This document shows, piece after piece, positions 63,694-64,000 of a stretch of 64,000 bases of DNA. The translations under genes were made by a program, and so were the position numbers. Within the stretch, counting starts at the first letter, position 1; each line of letters starts with the position of its first letter. The notes beneath the pieces were generated by a model. It was given only the letters and a program-made list of their open reading frames with translations. It had not been told where the DNA came from and did not search any database. Source of the stretch: Pachyseris speciosa (lineage: Eukaryota; Cnidaria; Anthozoa; Scleractinia; Pachyseridae); NCBI GenBank assembly GCA_016490735.1, contig JAEMWC010000126.1, forward strand, positions 392,501-456,500. Reading direction: 5' to 3'.

Positions 63694-64000
63694 ATGAAGA
63701 ACATGTTAAATGCTACGTTTGTATGTGCCGTTGAAATCAGGTGATTTAGTGCAAGGTTATACAGATAAGAAGAACCTCCGTGTGAAAAAAAATAAGTAAC
63801 TAGATAAACCGAAGCACTCGTGTCAGAAGACAGAACTTCGATACCCAAAAATGTGCAAAAAAAAATATGCATGAGGTCTAAAGGTGTGACTTTATACAAA
63901 TTAAACACGTGGAGTCTGACAACGTGAAGTCGGGGCAACTATCGACAGAAAAGACGGATGAGACAAACAGCATGAATAACTGACTGGCTGACTGACCAAC

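Larger units (their letters stand above)
35294..64000. repeat. Duplicated block, copy 2 (with Polinton inside)
   Basis: Direct-orientation second copy of 6807-18712. Relative to copy 1 it lacks the foldback element at 6835-7135 and the LINE at 14281-18623, and gains the Polinton and a 487 bp insertion at 63207-63693. The match runs to the last base of the window. Confidence 0.85.

Noticed and set aside
7137..63919. Two independent insertions of one composite transposon instead of a segmental duplication
   Set aside because: Both copies also contain the peroxidase terminal exon and flanking intron, which are host sequence.

Overview
The window looks like nuclear DNA of a marine animal, most likely an anthozoan cnidarian such as a stony coral. 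It is AT-rich, has one intron-bearing animal haem peroxidase gene, and is otherwise filled with transposons of kinds common in coral genomes: tyrosine-recombinase (DIRS/Ngaro-like) retroelements, CR1/L2-like LINEs, a tRNA-headed SINE, BEL/Pao, hammerhead-ribozyme elements, MITEs and a Polinton/Maverick. Species assignment is inference; no sequence search was run.

Layout. 1-6.8 kb: gene-poor flank with MITEs and a three-copy dispersed repeat. 6.8-14.3 kb: copy 1 of a duplicated block (SGNH hydrolase fragment, DIRS-like ORF1 interrupted by a LINE that carries a SINE, then RNase H/tyrosine recombinase remains). 13.6-25.0 kb (minus strand): a haem peroxidase gene in seven coding exons whose phases all agree, about 655 residues. 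Its last intron holds a 4.3 kb LINE, itself interrupted by a retrozyme-like element with two hammerhead ribozymes. 27.3-33.9 kb: a BEL/Pao LTR retrotransposon (minus strand). 35.3 kb to the right edge: copy 2 of the duplicated block, including a second copy of the terminal peroxidase exon at 62804-62865. The rest of a second, tandem peroxidase gene should therefore begin just past the right edge.

The main item is a 21,053 bp Polinton (36742-57794) inserted in copy 2. Copy 1 keeps the empty site, so the 6 bp target duplication (AACGCA) and both ends are known to the base. It has about 264-314 bp terminal inverted repeats, each tipped by a 63 bp palindrome. It encodes protein-primed DNA polymerase B, a DDE integrase with chromodomain, packaging ATPase, major and minor capsid proteins, adenain-type protease, an AT-hook core protein, a zinc-ribbon/phospholipase A2 protein, two collagen-like fibre proteins and a long shaft protein, an HNH nuclease, and a probable VLTF3-like late transcription factor. 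At least seven of its start codons are preceded, mostly by 11 nt, by a TCTAA motif resembling the late promoter of Cafeteria roenbergensis virus and Mavirus. Together with the VLTF3-like gene this suggests the element has its own late-gene expression system.

The Polinton is a damaged copy. The major capsid gene is split by a 5'-truncated LINE, and about ten other genes have single-base frameshifts or stops, several in A-runs. The BEL element has nearly identical LTRs yet also has broken frames, so some breaks may be consensus errors in homopolymers rather than decay.
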